Assembly: GCA_964438705.1 (NCBI GenBank) | Contig: CAYTKQ010000012.1 | Coordinates: forward strand, 30,500-94,499 | DNA: 64,000 bases | Source of the DNA: Christensenella sp964438705 | Lineage (GTDB): Bacteria > Bacillota > Clostridia > Christensenellales > Christensenellaceae | Direction: 5' to 3' | Part shown: positions 34,587 to 42,738 of the stretch, in pieces | Layout of the letters: every line of letters starts with the position of its first letter | Position numbering within the stretch: position 1 is the first letter of the stretch | Position numbers and translations under genes: made by a program | Notes under the pieces: generated by a model | Told to the model about the DNA's origin: nothing | Seen by the model: the letters and a program-made list of their open reading frames with translations, nothing else | Databases searched by the model: none

Positions 34587-35387
34587 ATGGAGATCACCAA
34601 GATGCACGGTTTGGGGAATGATTTCATCGTCATCAAAGAAAAGGTAAGCGACCCGGCGGGGCTGGCGCGCATGTTGTGTGCCCGCCGCCTCAGCGTGGGC
34701 GCGGACGGCCTGCTGCTCGTGGAGCGAAGCGACTGCGCGGATATCAGGATGCGCATCATCAACGCGGACGGGTCGGAGGCGGAGATGTGCGGCAACGGCA
34801 TCCGCTGCTTTGCGCGCTATGTGTACGACGCGGGCATCGTCAAAAAGCCCGAAATGGAGATCGAAACGCTTGCGGGCATCATCCGCCCTGCGCTGGTGAT
34901 GGAAACCGGCCGCGTGAAGGCGGTGCGCGTGGATATGGGCGCGCCGTCGTTTGTGCCGGAGGACATTCCCGTGCGAACAGATGACCCGCTCGGCTTCGAG
35001 GTGGCGGGGCAGCGCGCCGCATGCGTGCTGATGGGGGTGCCGCACGCAATGGTGCTCGTGGAAAACGTCGAAGAAACGGACATCGAAACACTCGGCCCGC
35101 GCATCGAAACCGATCCGCTGTTCCCACGGCGCACGAACGTGAATTTTGTGGAACTCGTTGACCGCGAGACGGTGCGCATGCGCACGTGGGAGCGCGGCGC
35201 GGGCAGGACGATGGCATGCGGCACGGGCGCGACGGGCGTGAGCGCCATGCTTTACAAAAAAGGGCTTGCGGAGCGCGCAATCGACGTGCACGTGCAGGCG
35301 GGCGCGCTGCACATCGAAAACGCTGAGGATGGGCGCTGCCATATGACCGGTCCGGCGGACTATGTGTTCGAGGGCAAGCTGCTGTAG
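34587..35387 (+). CDS. dapF: Diaminopimelate epimerase
   Basis: DapF converts LL- to meso-diaminopimelate for lysine and peptidoglycan. The 266-residue product begins MEITKMHGLGNDFIVI and has the first catalytic Cys in EAEMCGNGIRCFARY (residues about 68-82) and the second in MACGTGATG near residue 210. The ATG at 34587 fits the family; a GTG at 34578 is closer to GGAAGGG and cannot be excluded. It heads a rightward run of genes through position 41161. Confidence 0.95.
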   Translation: MEITKMHGLGNDFIVIKEKVSDPAGLARMLCARRLSVGADGLLLVERSDCADIRMRIINADGSEAEMCGNGIRCFARYVYDAGIVKKPEMEIETLAGIIRPALVMETGRVKAVRVDMGAPSFVPEDIPVRTDDPLGFEVAGQRAACVLMGVPHAMVLVENVEETDIETLGPRIETDPLFPRRTNVNFVELVDRETVRMRTWERGAGRTMACGTGATGVSAMLYKKGLAERAIDVHVQAGALHIENAEDGRCHMTGPADYVFEGKLL

Positions 35388-35402
35388 CGTCAGGATATTT
35401 TT

Positions 35403-36782
35403 ATGTTGGAACCGCATATCAAACGATTTTTTGAAATATGGGAGCAGAGCGGTCTGTCGCCCGCCTACTTGGTAGGAGGCTACGTGCGCAACGCGCTGCT
35501 TGGCCTCGGCGGCGGCGATCTGGATATCACGTCAAGCGTGCCGCCCGCGTCGCTTCACATGCTCACAAAACGCGCACCCAGTGAAATATCCCTTGAGGAA
35601 CGCGCCTACGGCCTGGGTACGGTGGCGGTGAAGCAGCGTTTTGAGGGACGGCTTTTCGTGTATGAATATACCGCGTTTCGTATGGACAACTACGGGCGGG
35701 GCGGCGAACATACGCCGCACAGCGTGGTGTTCACCGAGGATATGGGCGAGGACGCGGCGCGGCGGGATTTCACGGCGAACGCGTTGTATATGGACGGGAA
35801 GGGGCAGGTGTTCGACCCCACCGGACGCGGAAAAGCGGCGCTCACGCATCGGCGCATCGAGCAGGTTTCGCCCGCAACGCTCACGCAGGACGCGCTGCGC
35901 ATTCTGCGCATGGTGCGGTTTTGTGCGGAACTCGGGTTTGCAGTCGAGCCGGCCACGTTTCAAAGCGCGTGTGAACATGTCGGCGGGCTTGCGGATATTT
36001 CAAAGGAGCGCATCCGCGACGAGTTTTGCAAAATCCTCATGGCGGACGCAAAATACGGCAATCAGGACGGCGTGCTCGACGGCCTGCATGCCCTAAAGGC
36101 GCTGGGTGCATTTGCGTACATCGTGCCCGCGCTTTTGGAGGGTGACGGGCTGGGGCAAAACGCTTCGTATCACGCATACGATGTGTTCGAGCATTCCCTT
36201 CGCACGTGCGCGTGCGCCCCGCAAGACCTGATCACCCGGCTCGCCGCCCTGCTGCACGACATTGCCAAGCCGGCGGTGTGGAAGCAAACGGGCAGGATGA
36301 CCGGGCACGACAAGCTTGGCGCACAAATGGCGGCGGAGGCGCTTGCGTACTTGCGCTTTGATTCCGCGACCATTGCGGCGGTCAGCGAGCTTGTACGCAC
36401 ACACATGTTCGATCTCGATAACCGCGCGCGTAAAAAAGCGGTGATACGGCTGCTTGTGCGGCTTCAGGAGGAACAGTTTTTGCGCCTTGCCGATCTGAGG
36501 GAGGCGGACTTCAAAGGGTCGGGCATGGGAAACCCCGCGCTGAGCGCGGGAAAATGGCGGGAGGAGCTCGTCTCCTTAAAAGCGCAGAACGCGCCGCTGC
36601 TCCGTACGCAGCTCGCGGTCAACGGGGCAGACCTCATGGCGGAGCTCAATATCCCGGAGGGAAAACACGTGGGCGAGCTGCTGCGGTTGCTGCACGCATA
36701 CGCTTTAAAAAAGCCGACGCAAAATAACTACAAAAATCTGATCAGATATGCTAAAATAATAGATACCTATGGAAAAAGATGA
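35403..36782 (+). CDS. cca: CCA tRNA nucleotidyltransferase with HD domain
   Basis: The 459-residue product has the nucleotidyltransferase head YLVGGYVRNALLGLGGGDLDITSS (catalytic D-x-D at about residues 38-40), the DAARRDFTANALYMD motif, the template motif TLTQDALRILRMVRF..ELGF and a C-terminal HD domain with YHAYDVFEHSL ... LAALLHDIAKP. Such enzymes add or repair the CCA end of tRNA. Separate A- and CC-adding enzymes exist in some bacteria; no second copy is in the window, so full CCA activity is the default reading. Confidence 0.92.
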   Translation: MLEPHIKRFFEIWEQSGLSPAYLVGGYVRNALLGLGGGDLDITSSVPPASLHMLTKRAPSEISLEERAYGLGTVAVKQRFEGRLFVYEYTAFRMDNYGRGGEHTPHSVVFTEDMGEDAARRDFTANALYMDGKGQVFDPTGRGKAALTHRRIEQVSPATLTQDALRILRMVRFCAELGFAVEPATFQSACEHVGGLADISKERIRDEFCKILMADAKYGNQDGVLDGLHALKALGAFAYIVPALLEGDGLGQNASYHAYDVFEHSLRTCACAPQDLITRLAALLHDIAKPAVWKQTGRMTGHDKLGAQMAAEALAYLRFDSATIAAVSELVRTHMFDLDNRARKKAVIRLLVRLQEEQFLRLADLREADFKGSGMGNPALSAGKWREELVSLKAQNAPLLRTQLAVNGADLMAELNIPEGKHVGELLRLLHAYALKKPTQNNYKNLIRYAKIIDTYGKR

Positions 36783-36868
36783 TACCGCGCGGTGAAAAAA
36801 TCATCGCGGGCGAATGAATATGGCAAAGTGGAGCGGCAAAACGGGCCGCGACGAGGAGGATACAGACA

Positions 36869-37768
36869 GTGTTTGAACCGATCAGCATCAAGAAATTTTT
36901 GAACAGGGAGCACGTGGGCGACTACGCGGAAGTGGAATTTGACACTTACGTGGATATGCGCGGCAAGGAAGAGGTGGAGGACGTACGCCTGCCCCTGCAT
37001 TATTATGAGGCGGGGGACGGCGAACCGCTGATCCTGCTGCACGGCATCGGGCAGTCGCTTTACGCGTGGCGCAAAAATTTCGAGGCGCTTTCCGAACATT
37101 TTCACGTCTACGCCATCGATCTGCCCGGCCATGGCTTTTCCGGAAAGCCGCAGATGAGCTACAGCATCGAGGAATTCGCGCTGGCGCTGGAATCCTTTAT
37201 GAACGTACAGGAGCTTCCGGCGGCGCATTTCTGTGCGTTTGGGGAAGCCGCCGCGTATGTTCTTGACTTTGTGATGCACAATTCGAGCCGCGCGGGCAGG
37301 CTGGTGTTCATTTCGCCCATGCTCACCTCCAACACAAAGGGCAGCAAGGGGCTTCCGTCCATCCTCGGGATGACCGCCTCCAAGATGATGCTTTCAGAGA
37401 GCGTCGTGCGCGGCGCGCTGGAGGACTGCTATTTCGATCGCACACTGGTGACGGACGAGGTGGCGAAGGAATACGCGATGGGGCTGATGGACAGGGACTT
37501 CCGCATCATTTCCAAAATGTGCGTGGGCAATTTCATCGACGAGAACATCAAGCAGGGCCTGCACTCCATCAAGCATCCGATGCTCGTCATTTTAGGCCTT
37601 GACGATAAGGTGACGGGTGGTACGAAAAACGAATTTCTGCAATATCCGCTTGCGATGGCAAGCTCGCTCACGGTACGCAATTGCGGTTTTTTCGTCAATG
37701 AGGAGAAGCCGGAAAAGGTGAACGAGGCAATCGTGGAATTTTGCAAGCCGGAGAAGCGGGAGAAATAG
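36869..37768 (+). CDS. Alpha/beta-hydrolase-fold protein lacking catalytic Ser and His
   Basis: The 299-residue product has the alpha/beta hydrolase layout: LILLHGIGQSLYAWRKNFEALSEHFHVYAIDLPGHGFSG (oxyanion HG at residues 58-59; strand 4), a nucleophile-elbow region and a C-terminal core with LVILGLDDKVTGG (Asp site) and NCGFFVNEEKPEKVNEAI. The usual G-x-S-x-G is replaced by AFGEA (residues 123-127, Gly125 at the Ser position) and the usual CGH by CGF (Phe274 at the His position). It should be inactive as a Ser hydrolase. The GTG start at 36869 has GGAGG nine bases upstream. DnaD follows after three bases. Confidence 0.85.
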   Translation: MFEPISIKKFLNREHVGDYAEVEFDTYVDMRGKEEVEDVRLPLHYYEAGDGEPLILLHGIGQSLYAWRKNFEALSEHFHVYAIDLPGHGFSGKPQMSYSIEEFALALESFMNVQELPAAHFCAFGEAAAYVLDFVMHNSSRAGRLVFISPMLTSNTKGSKGLPSILGMTASKMMLSESVVRGALEDCYFDRTLVTDEVAKEYAMGLMDRDFRIISKMCVGNFIDENIKQGLHSIKHPMLVILGLDDKVTGGTKNEFLQYPLAMASSLTVRNCGFFVNEEKPEKVNEAIVEFCKPEKREK

Positions 37769-37771
37769 GAA

Positions 37772-39211
37772 ATGATCAAATTTACGATGGACGAACAGGC
37801 GCTGACGCCCGTTCCGACCGTGTTTTTGAAAACCTATATGTGCGATGCGCCCGCGGATTACGTGAAGGTGTATTTGTATGGGCTGTGCCTCGCGAACGCG
37901 GGCACGCAGCTTTCCGAGGTAGAGATCGAAGGCGCGCTCCACATGAGTGCCGCGCAAATCGAGGCGGCGCTCAATTACTGGTGCTTGAAAGAATTGATCG
38001 TCAAAAACGGCGCGAAATATTCCTTTGTGACGGCAGCGGCGACAAAGGAGGAGGAATCTCCCAAGAAAAAGCGGGCTCCCCTCTACGAAATGCAGAATTT
38101 CAACAACATGCTGCGCACGGTGCTAAACCGTGACCTCTCGCCTACGGAGCTCAATAAAATATACGATTATACCGACGTGTTCGGCCTGCCGCAGGAGGTG
38201 GTGCTCACGCTCGTGGAATATTGCGCGGCAGAGCGGGGCAACCGCATCAGCGTAGCGTATATCGACAAGGTTGCCGAGGCGTGGAGCGAGGAAGGTATCA
38301 ACACGCGCGAGCTGGCACAGCAGAAGATCGAGGAGCACAAGGCGATGTCCGGCGGGGCAAACCGCCTGATGCGGCTGATGGGCCTGCACGGGAAATATCC
38401 GGGCAAGACCGAAATGGACCTGTACAGCAAATGGACGGATAAATGGGGCTTCACGCACGAGACCATCGAGTATGTGATGAAGGACAAGGAATTTTCCAAG
38501 GATCAGCCCTTTAAATATTTGGACGCAATCCTGCGCTCCCTTTACGACCGCGGAGTCACGTCGTCGCGCAAGGTGAGCGAGTATACCAACACACAAAAAG
38601 AGCGGCGGAGCAACCTAAAGGAAATACTGACCGCGCTCAAATATTCGCGCATCGTGATCGCGCCCAAGCACGAGCAGTTCTACGACGAATGGCGGGAGGC
38701 GGGGTTTTCCTTCCAGACGATCCTGCTGGCATGCGCACAATCGGTCAAGCTTGGAAGCCGGCGCTTCGAGTCGGTGGACGGCATCTTGAAGGAATGGCGC
38801 GCGCTCGGCATTGAAAGCGAAGAGGACATCAAGAAATATCAGCGCAAGCAGGACACCATCGACCGCAGGATCAGGCAGGTGTTCGATACGGCGGGCATCG
38901 ACCGTTCCATCAGCGACGCGGACCGCAAGACCTATGCGCGGCTGACGCAGGAAAAGGGCCTTAGCCACGATGTGCTGCTTTATGCGGCGGAATACAGCTC
39001 CATCAAGGATAAGCCCTTCGAGTATATGATGAAAGTGCTCTCGAGCTGGGCCGAGCAGGGCGTGGACACGCTGGAGAAGGCGAAGAAGCAGAATTTGAGC
39101 AGCCTGTTTTCAAAGAACGCGGGCGTGATGCAGCGCACCTATACGGACGAAGAAAAGGAACAGCGCAAGCAGGACGCTTATGAAGACATGGAGCGACTGT
39201 ATGGCGAATAA
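37772..39211 (+). CDS. dnaD: DnaD-domain primosomal protein
   Basis: The 479-residue product has an N-terminal winged-helix-like region (residues 1-100, TVFLKTYMCDAPADYVKVYLYGLCLANAG) and several DnaD/DnaB_2-like modules. The pattern I-Y-x-Y...F-G-x-x-x-E-V-x-x-x-x-x-E-Y-C near residue 130 recurs in weaker form near 210-250, 300 and 400, with WSEEGINTRE-like helices between. Some Clostridia have such long multi-module DnaD proteins, which help load the replicative helicase at the origin and restart sites. The next gene is a DnaI-like loader and overlaps it by 11 bp. Confidence 0.88.
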   Translation: MIKFTMDEQALTPVPTVFLKTYMCDAPADYVKVYLYGLCLANAGTQLSEVEIEGALHMSAAQIEAALNYWCLKELIVKNGAKYSFVTAAATKEEESPKKKRAPLYEMQNFNNMLRTVLNRDLSPTELNKIYDYTDVFGLPQEVVLTLVEYCAAERGNRISVAYIDKVAEAWSEEGINTRELAQQKIEEHKAMSGGANRLMRLMGLHGKYPGKTEMDLYSKWTDKWGFTHETIEYVMKDKEFSKDQPFKYLDAILRSLYDRGVTSSRKVSEYTNTQKERRSNLKEILTALKYSRIVIAPKHEQFYDEWREAGFSFQTILLACAQSVKLGSRRFESVDGILKEWRALGIESEEDIKKYQRKQDTIDRRIRQVFDTAGIDRSISDADRKTYARLTQEKGLSHDVLLYAAEYSSIKDKPFEYMMKVLSSWAEQGVDTLEKAKKQNLSSLFSKNAGVMQRTYTDEEKEQRKQDAYEDMERLYGE

Positions 39212-40121
39212 ATATGTGATCGACCTGCTGGAGGAGTTTTCCTTCCGGCACGCAAAAATCAGGCAGGAAAACGAGCGGCGGCGCATGCAGGATCCGCGCA
39301 TCACAGAGCTTGAGGAAAAGAAACGCGCGCTGCTTTTATCAAAGCTGGAGCGCGCTTTTTTGGCGGGCGAGGACGGCGGCGAGGATGCGCAGATCGAAGA
39401 GATCGAGCGAGAGCAGGACCTTATCGCCAAGCAGGCGGGGCTTGTGATCCCGTATGCATGCGCGCTGTGCGAGGATTCCGGCGTTGCAGGCGGGCGCTAC
39501 TGCACCTGCTTTTTGCGCGAGGTATACAAAAACGTGTTTGGCGCGGCGGAGGTGTCTGCGCTCGCCGAAACGTTTCAGGCGGCGGATATGGGCGTGTTCG
39601 ACGGGGAAAAGACCCTGCACATGGGCAAAACGCAGCGCGCGCTTGCGGAGCTTGCGTACGGTATCGGCCAAAGATACGCGGGTGCGTTTCCCAATACGCA
39701 AAGAAACAACCTGCTGCTGCGCGGCAACGCGGGGCTGGGCAAATCCTATTTATTGAACTGTGTCGCGGCGGCGGCGTTTGAAAAGGGCGCGGACGTGTGC
39801 CTGCTGCGTGCGGGCGCGCTGTTCGAGGCGTTTTTTAGGCATCGCATGGGCGAAGAGGTGCCGCTTTCCTTTTTGTGGGACGCGGAGCTTTTGCTGATCG
39901 ACGACCTCGGCACAGAGCCCATGACGCAGAACGTAACGACGGAGTATTTGTTTGACCTTTTGAACCGCCGCATGGAGGCGAAAAAGCATACCGTGATTGC
40001 CACGAATGTGGACGATCTGCAGGCGCGGTACGGCGAGCGCATTTCCTCGCGGCTTGAATCGCGCGACTGTGCGGTGCTGATGCTGGAGGGCGCGGATCTG
40101 CGCCACGCACGGAGGAACTGA
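39201..40121 (+). CDS. dnaI: DnaI/DnaC-like helicase loader ATPase
   Basis: The 306-residue product starts at ATG 39201 inside the end of dnaD, with GGAGC upstream. An N-terminal coiled-coil-like region (residues about 10-60) precedes a zinc site C-A-L-C ... C-T-C (about residues 88-103), as in DnaI. The AAA+ domain has Walker A LRGNAGLGKSYLLN, Walker B LLLIDDLG, sensor 1 VIATNVDDL and the SRL arginine motif ISSRLESRD. It is expected to deliver the DnaB-type helicase together with the DnaD-like protein. Confidence 0.9.
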   Translation: MANKYVIDLLEEFSFRHAKIRQENERRRMQDPRITELEEKKRALLLSKLERAFLAGEDGGEDAQIEEIEREQDLIAKQAGLVIPYACALCEDSGVAGGRYCTCFLREVYKNVFGAAEVSALAETFQAADMGVFDGEKTLHMGKTQRALAELAYGIGQRYAGAFPNTQRNNLLLRGNAGLGKSYLLNCVAAAAFEKGADVCLLRAGALFEAFFRHRMGEEVPLSFLWDAELLLIDDLGTEPMTQNVTTEYLFDLLNRRMEAKKHTVIATNVDDLQARYGERISSRLESRDCAVLMLEGADLRHARRN

Positions 40122-40122
40122 T

Positions 40123-40767
40123 ATGCGCATCAAGGTGATGAAAAACGGGCCGTATGTCGTAACGGGGGGCGTGCCTTTAAAAGAAATGACCATCGGCGCG
40201 AACAGCGCGGGGGATTCCACCCACTGGGTCGAGGGCGGGCCGTTTGACAGCCAAAAGACCTACAGCCTGTGCCGGTGCGGACGATCGAAGAACAAGCCGT
40301 TTTGCGACGGCAGCCATGCTTCCTGCGGGTTCGACGGCACGGAAAAGGTGGATCGCACGGCGTATGACGATGCGGCAATCCGCTATGAGGGTGATGGCAT
40401 GACGCTTCTCGATCACGAGGACTTGTGCGCTGTGGCACGGTTTTGCGACGTGGCAGGAAGCATCTGGAGGCTGATCGAGGACGCGGAAAATGAGGAAATC
40501 GCTGTGCAGCAGGCGTGCGACTGCCCGTCCGGCAGGCTGACGATCGTAAAAGAGGGGGCGAAAATAGAGCCGGAGCTTCCCTGCGAGATCGCCGTGATCG
40601 ACGACGTACCGGAGAAGCGGGAAGGTCCGCTGTGGGTGCGCGGCGGCATCGAGATCGAGGCCGAGGACGGCACGGTATACGAGGTTCGCAACCGCGTGAC
40701 GCTGTGCCGGTGCGGAAAATCTGAAAACAAGCCGTTTTGCGACGCAATGCACATGAGCGGGGAATAA
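40123..40767 (+). CDS. Double CDGSH iron-sulfur protein
   Basis: The 214-residue product has two CDGSH sites, each able to hold a [2Fe-2S] cluster with three Cys and one His. The first is SLCRCGRSKNKPFCDGSH near residue 48-65. The second, TLCRCGKSENKPFCDAMH near residues 192-209, has Ala-Met in place of Gly-Ser but keeps all ligands. The middle region (70-170) contains VARFCDVAGSIWRLIEDA and CDCPSGRLTIV, seen in bacterial CDGSH proteins with the divergent-4Fe-4S-mono-cluster context. It begins one base after the dnaI stop. Role unknown; probably redox or cluster transfer. Confidence 0.9.
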   Translation: MRIKVMKNGPYVVTGGVPLKEMTIGANSAGDSTHWVEGGPFDSQKTYSLCRCGRSKNKPFCDGSHASCGFDGTEKVDRTAYDDAAIRYEGDGMTLLDHEDLCAVARFCDVAGSIWRLIEDAENEEIAVQQACDCPSGRLTIVKEGAKIEPELPCEIAVIDDVPEKREGPLWVRGGIEIEAEDGTVYEVRNRVTLCRCGKSENKPFCDAMHMSGE

Positions 40768-40771
40768 AGCC

Positions 40772-41161
40772 ATGGATCAGAAAACATTCTGGCGTGAACA
40801 GGCGCAGCCCAAAACCAAATCATACATCACATGGGGCATTCTGGGCGGCGTGTTTTTGTGCGTGAATTCCATGCTTTCCATGTCATTATACGGCGCGCTG
40901 GCGCTCATTGACGTCGCGTTGACGGCGGGGCTCACGCTGGGCGTTTATTTTAAAAAAAGCCGCGTATGCGCGGTCATTTTGCTGGTTTTTTTCGTGATCT
41001 CAAACGCAGTTGCGGCTTACTTCATGCCCATCGATGTATTCAGCGTCATCCTCATTGCGGTGGTGGGCTATGCGCTCGTGTGCGGGATGCTCGGCGCCTT
41101 TGCGTTTCAGCGGGAATGGCGGGCGCTTCGCGATCAAAAAACCCTCCCGCCCGAACAATGA
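40772..41161 (+). CDS. Small membrane protein, four predicted helices
   Basis: The 129-residue product has a polar start (MDQKTFWREQAQPKTKSY) and four hydrophobic segments (about residues 20-38, 42-60, 66-85, 88-110), ending in a charged tail. I do not recognise a family. It follows the CDGSH gene after four bases and closes the dapF-to-here gene run before a terminator. Confidence 0.7.
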   Translation: MDQKTFWREQAQPKTKSYITWGILGGVFLCVNSMLSMSLYGALALIDVALTAGLTLGVYFKKSRVCAVILLVFFVISNAVAAYFMPIDVFSVILIAVVGYALVCGMLGAFAFQREWRALRDQKTLPPEQ

Positions 41162-41171
41162 ACGCAAGCGG

Positions 41172-41196
41172 AGCCGCCTTTTAGGGCGGTTTTTTG
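41172..41196 (+). terminator. Terminator after the small membrane protein gene
   Basis: GCCGCC, loop TTTTAG, GGCGG and TTTTTTG. Confidence 0.8.
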
Positions 41197-41213
41197 ATTG
41201 CAAAAAAAAGAGG

Positions 41214-41244
41214 TTGACTCTGCCCGTGCGGGAAGGTTTATGAT
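41214..41244 (+). promoter_or_regulatory. MerR-type promoter with 19-bp spacer
   Basis: TTGACT (41214-41219) and TATGAT (41239-41244) are 19 bp apart. The spacer contains the inverted repeat CCCGTGCGGG. The long spacer with a dyad in it is the hallmark of promoters activated by MerR-family regulators, and the gene it serves is a MerR remnant. Confidence 0.75.
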
Positions 41245-41288
41245 GGATTCAGCCCCAGTAAAACGCGCGCTTGAAAAGGAAATAAACA

Positions 41289-41517
41289 ATGTATAGCATC
41301 GGAACGTTTTCGAAAATGTATCAGGTCACGCCCAAGGCCCTGCGTCACTACGACGAGATCGGCCTGCTTGCGCCGTCCTTTGTGGACGAAACGACGGGCT
41401 ACCGCTATTACGAGCACCGGCAGGCCGCGCGAAAGCTACATCGACGGCATCTGGAATAAGGAAACCGAGGCGGAGTGGCTGACGGTGCTGCAATTTCCTG
41501 TGAAAAAAGCGGAATGA
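41289..41517 (+). pseudogene. MerR-family regulator remnant with internal deletion
   Basis: From the ATG at 41289 the frame gives 56 residues, MYSIGTFSKMYQVTPKALRHYDEIGLL ... GYRYYEHRQAAR, a clean MerR helix-turn-helix, and then stops at 41459. In another frame the DNA continues as SYIDGIWNKETEAEW and LTVLQFPVKKAE to a stop at 41517, which looks like the C-terminal end of a GyrI/AraC-type effector domain. The middle (coiled coil and most of the effector domain) is gone and the junction near 41430 shifts the frame. The intact MerR-type promoter upstream suggests recent loss. Confidence 0.8.
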
Positions 41518-41570
41518 AAATGCCGCTTTCCTCTGGCGGCTGCTGCGCAAACATGCTATACTGTAAAAAG

Positions 41571-41661
41571 AGGGAATGAAGTACTCCCTTGGGAAACCAA
41601 AACCGCTTGAAAAAGCTGATGACTTCTGTATTCATTTACAGGAGCGTCGGCTTTTTTTGTG
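41571..41661 (+). ncRNA. Fluoride riboswitch (crcB motif) with terminator
   Basis: The RNA has the crcB-motif features: AGGGAATGAAGTACTCCCTT (first stem and loop), then AAACCAAAACCGCTTG and AAGCTGATGACTTCTGTA at 41613-41630. The last part can pair with TACAGGAGCGTCGGC (41638-41652) before a run of T, forming a terminator. Fluoride binding should stabilise the aptamer, prevent the terminator and allow crcB expression. An extended -10, TGCTATACT (41554-41562), lies directly upstream. Confidence 0.93.
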
Positions 41662-41677
41662 GAAAGGAAGGGACACG

Positions 41678-42070
41678 ATGATCGTTGAATTTTTACTGGT
41701 GGGATTGGGCGGCGCGCTTGGGTGCTGCCTGCGTTTTCTGATCGCGAAGCTGATGCTTCCCATAAATCTGCAACTGCCGCTGGCAACTCTTTTTGCAAAC
41801 GTGCTTGCGGGATTTTTGATCGGCTTTTTTGCGGGTGCGGAAAAAGAAGCCGCGTGGCTCACGCCGAGGGCCAAGCTGTTTTTGACCACAGGCATGCTGG
41901 GCGGGCTTTCCACATTTTCCACCTTCAGCATGGAAACGGTCGATCTTTTCATGGCTGCGGATTATGCGCGCGCGTTTGGAAACATCGTCTTAAACCTCGC
42001 GTGCAGCTTCGCCGGCGTCGGCCTTGGGATGGCTGTGTCGAGGTTTGTTTTCAAAAGCGGCATAGCATAA
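41678..42070 (+). CDS. crcB: Fluoride ion channel CrcB/Fluc
   Basis: The 130-residue membrane protein exports fluoride as a dual-topology dimer. It has the CrcB motifs GGALGCCLRF (residues about 9-18), FANVLAGFLIGF and GMLGGLSTFSTFSMET (72-87), with four membrane helices. The ATG at 41678 has GGAAGGG upstream and lies 16 bp after the riboswitch terminator. There is one gene only, so the protein should form a homodimer; many Bacillota have a pair. Confidence 0.95.
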   Translation: MIVEFLLVGLGGALGCCLRFLIAKLMLPINLQLPLATLFANVLAGFLIGFFAGAEKEAAWLTPRAKLFLTTGMLGGLSTFSTFSMETVDLFMAADYARAFGNIVLNLACSFAGVGLGMAVSRFVFKSGIA

Positions 42071-42076
42071 AAAACA

Positions 42077-42345
42077 GCATGAGATTTAGACGGTAGATTG
42101 GCGGGGCGTACTGAAAACAGATGAGCGCGCCAGTCGGGAATTTGTATCCCGCTAACCCAACCGGTGCTTCGCGGTGTGAATGCGCGCGGGACACAAACAC
42201 CCAACCGACTGATCGGCTGGGTCGCCAGCGGTCATTTATCCCATGCTCAAACAGGTAATTGCTTTGCAATTAAACTGCGCCTGTACTGCAATTCATTCCC
42301 ATCATGGCAGTCGGCGCTTGCAACTAGGCCTTCGTTGCGTGGCGC
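42077..42345 (+). repeat. Mosaic intergenic repeat, copy E (degenerate)
   Basis: About 270 bp between crcB and the convergent DUF2007 gene. It has direct module 1 (GGGAATTTGTATCCCGCTAACCC ... GCGCGCGGGACACAAACACCC), inverted module 3 (CAAACAGGTAATTGCTTTGC) and a fragment of module 4 (GGCAGTCGGCGCTTGCAAC). The left end is only GCATGAGATTTAG and the right terminal repeat is missing, so the borders are approximate. Confidence 0.8.
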
Positions 42346-42347
42346 GC

Positions 42348-42716
42348 TCAAACGTCCGCATCGTCGATTGGCGTGAACATACCGTCCGCAAGCTCCTTTG
42401 CGGATTCAAAGTCCGCAGCGTCCACATAGATATCCACGCCAAAATAAGATACGCCGCCCACAACGTTCAGGTAGCCGCCCGCTTCGCGCGGCTGCGCAAA
42501 CGCGGGAATGGCGTTTTGGTTGAGCACATCGATGAGCATGGCGCTTTGCATGGAATCCGCAAGCGTCACAAGAAGCGTCCTGTTCATCGGGTCGCCATAG
42601 GCAACGCGTTCCTTTGGAGGCTCTTTCGGCAGCGTTTTGCTCAGTTTGGCGCCGCAGTCCGCACACACGCGGAACCCCTCGTCGTATTCGATTTTGCAAT
42701 TGGGGCAATAAGGCAT
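42348..42716 (-). CDS. Zinc-ribbon plus DUF2007-like protein
   Basis: The 122-residue product begins with a zinc ribbon C-P-N-C ... C-A-D-C-G (residues 4-22) and ends with a ferredoxin-like DUF2007 domain (LLVTLADSMQSAMLIDVLNQNAIPAFAQ ... VDIYVDAADFESAKELADGM). Such proteins are called putative signal-transducing proteins, with no defined role. It lies 22 bp downstream of hisJ and probably shares its promoter. Confidence 0.82.
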   Translation of the reverse strand: MPYCPNCKIEYDEGFRVCADCGAKLSKTLPKEPPKERVAYGDPMNRTLLVTLADSMQSAMLIDVLNQNAIPAFAQPREAGGYLNVVGGVSYFGVDIYVDAADFESAKELADGMFTPIDDADV

Positions 42717-42738
42717 CGTTTTCCCCTCCTTTTATTAG

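Noticed and set aside
34451..34801. N-terminal extension of the DUF5711-like gene
   Set aside because: It lies over the dapF start and leader; the ATG at 34450 has a ribosome site and starts a typical basic-then-hydrophobic N-terminus.
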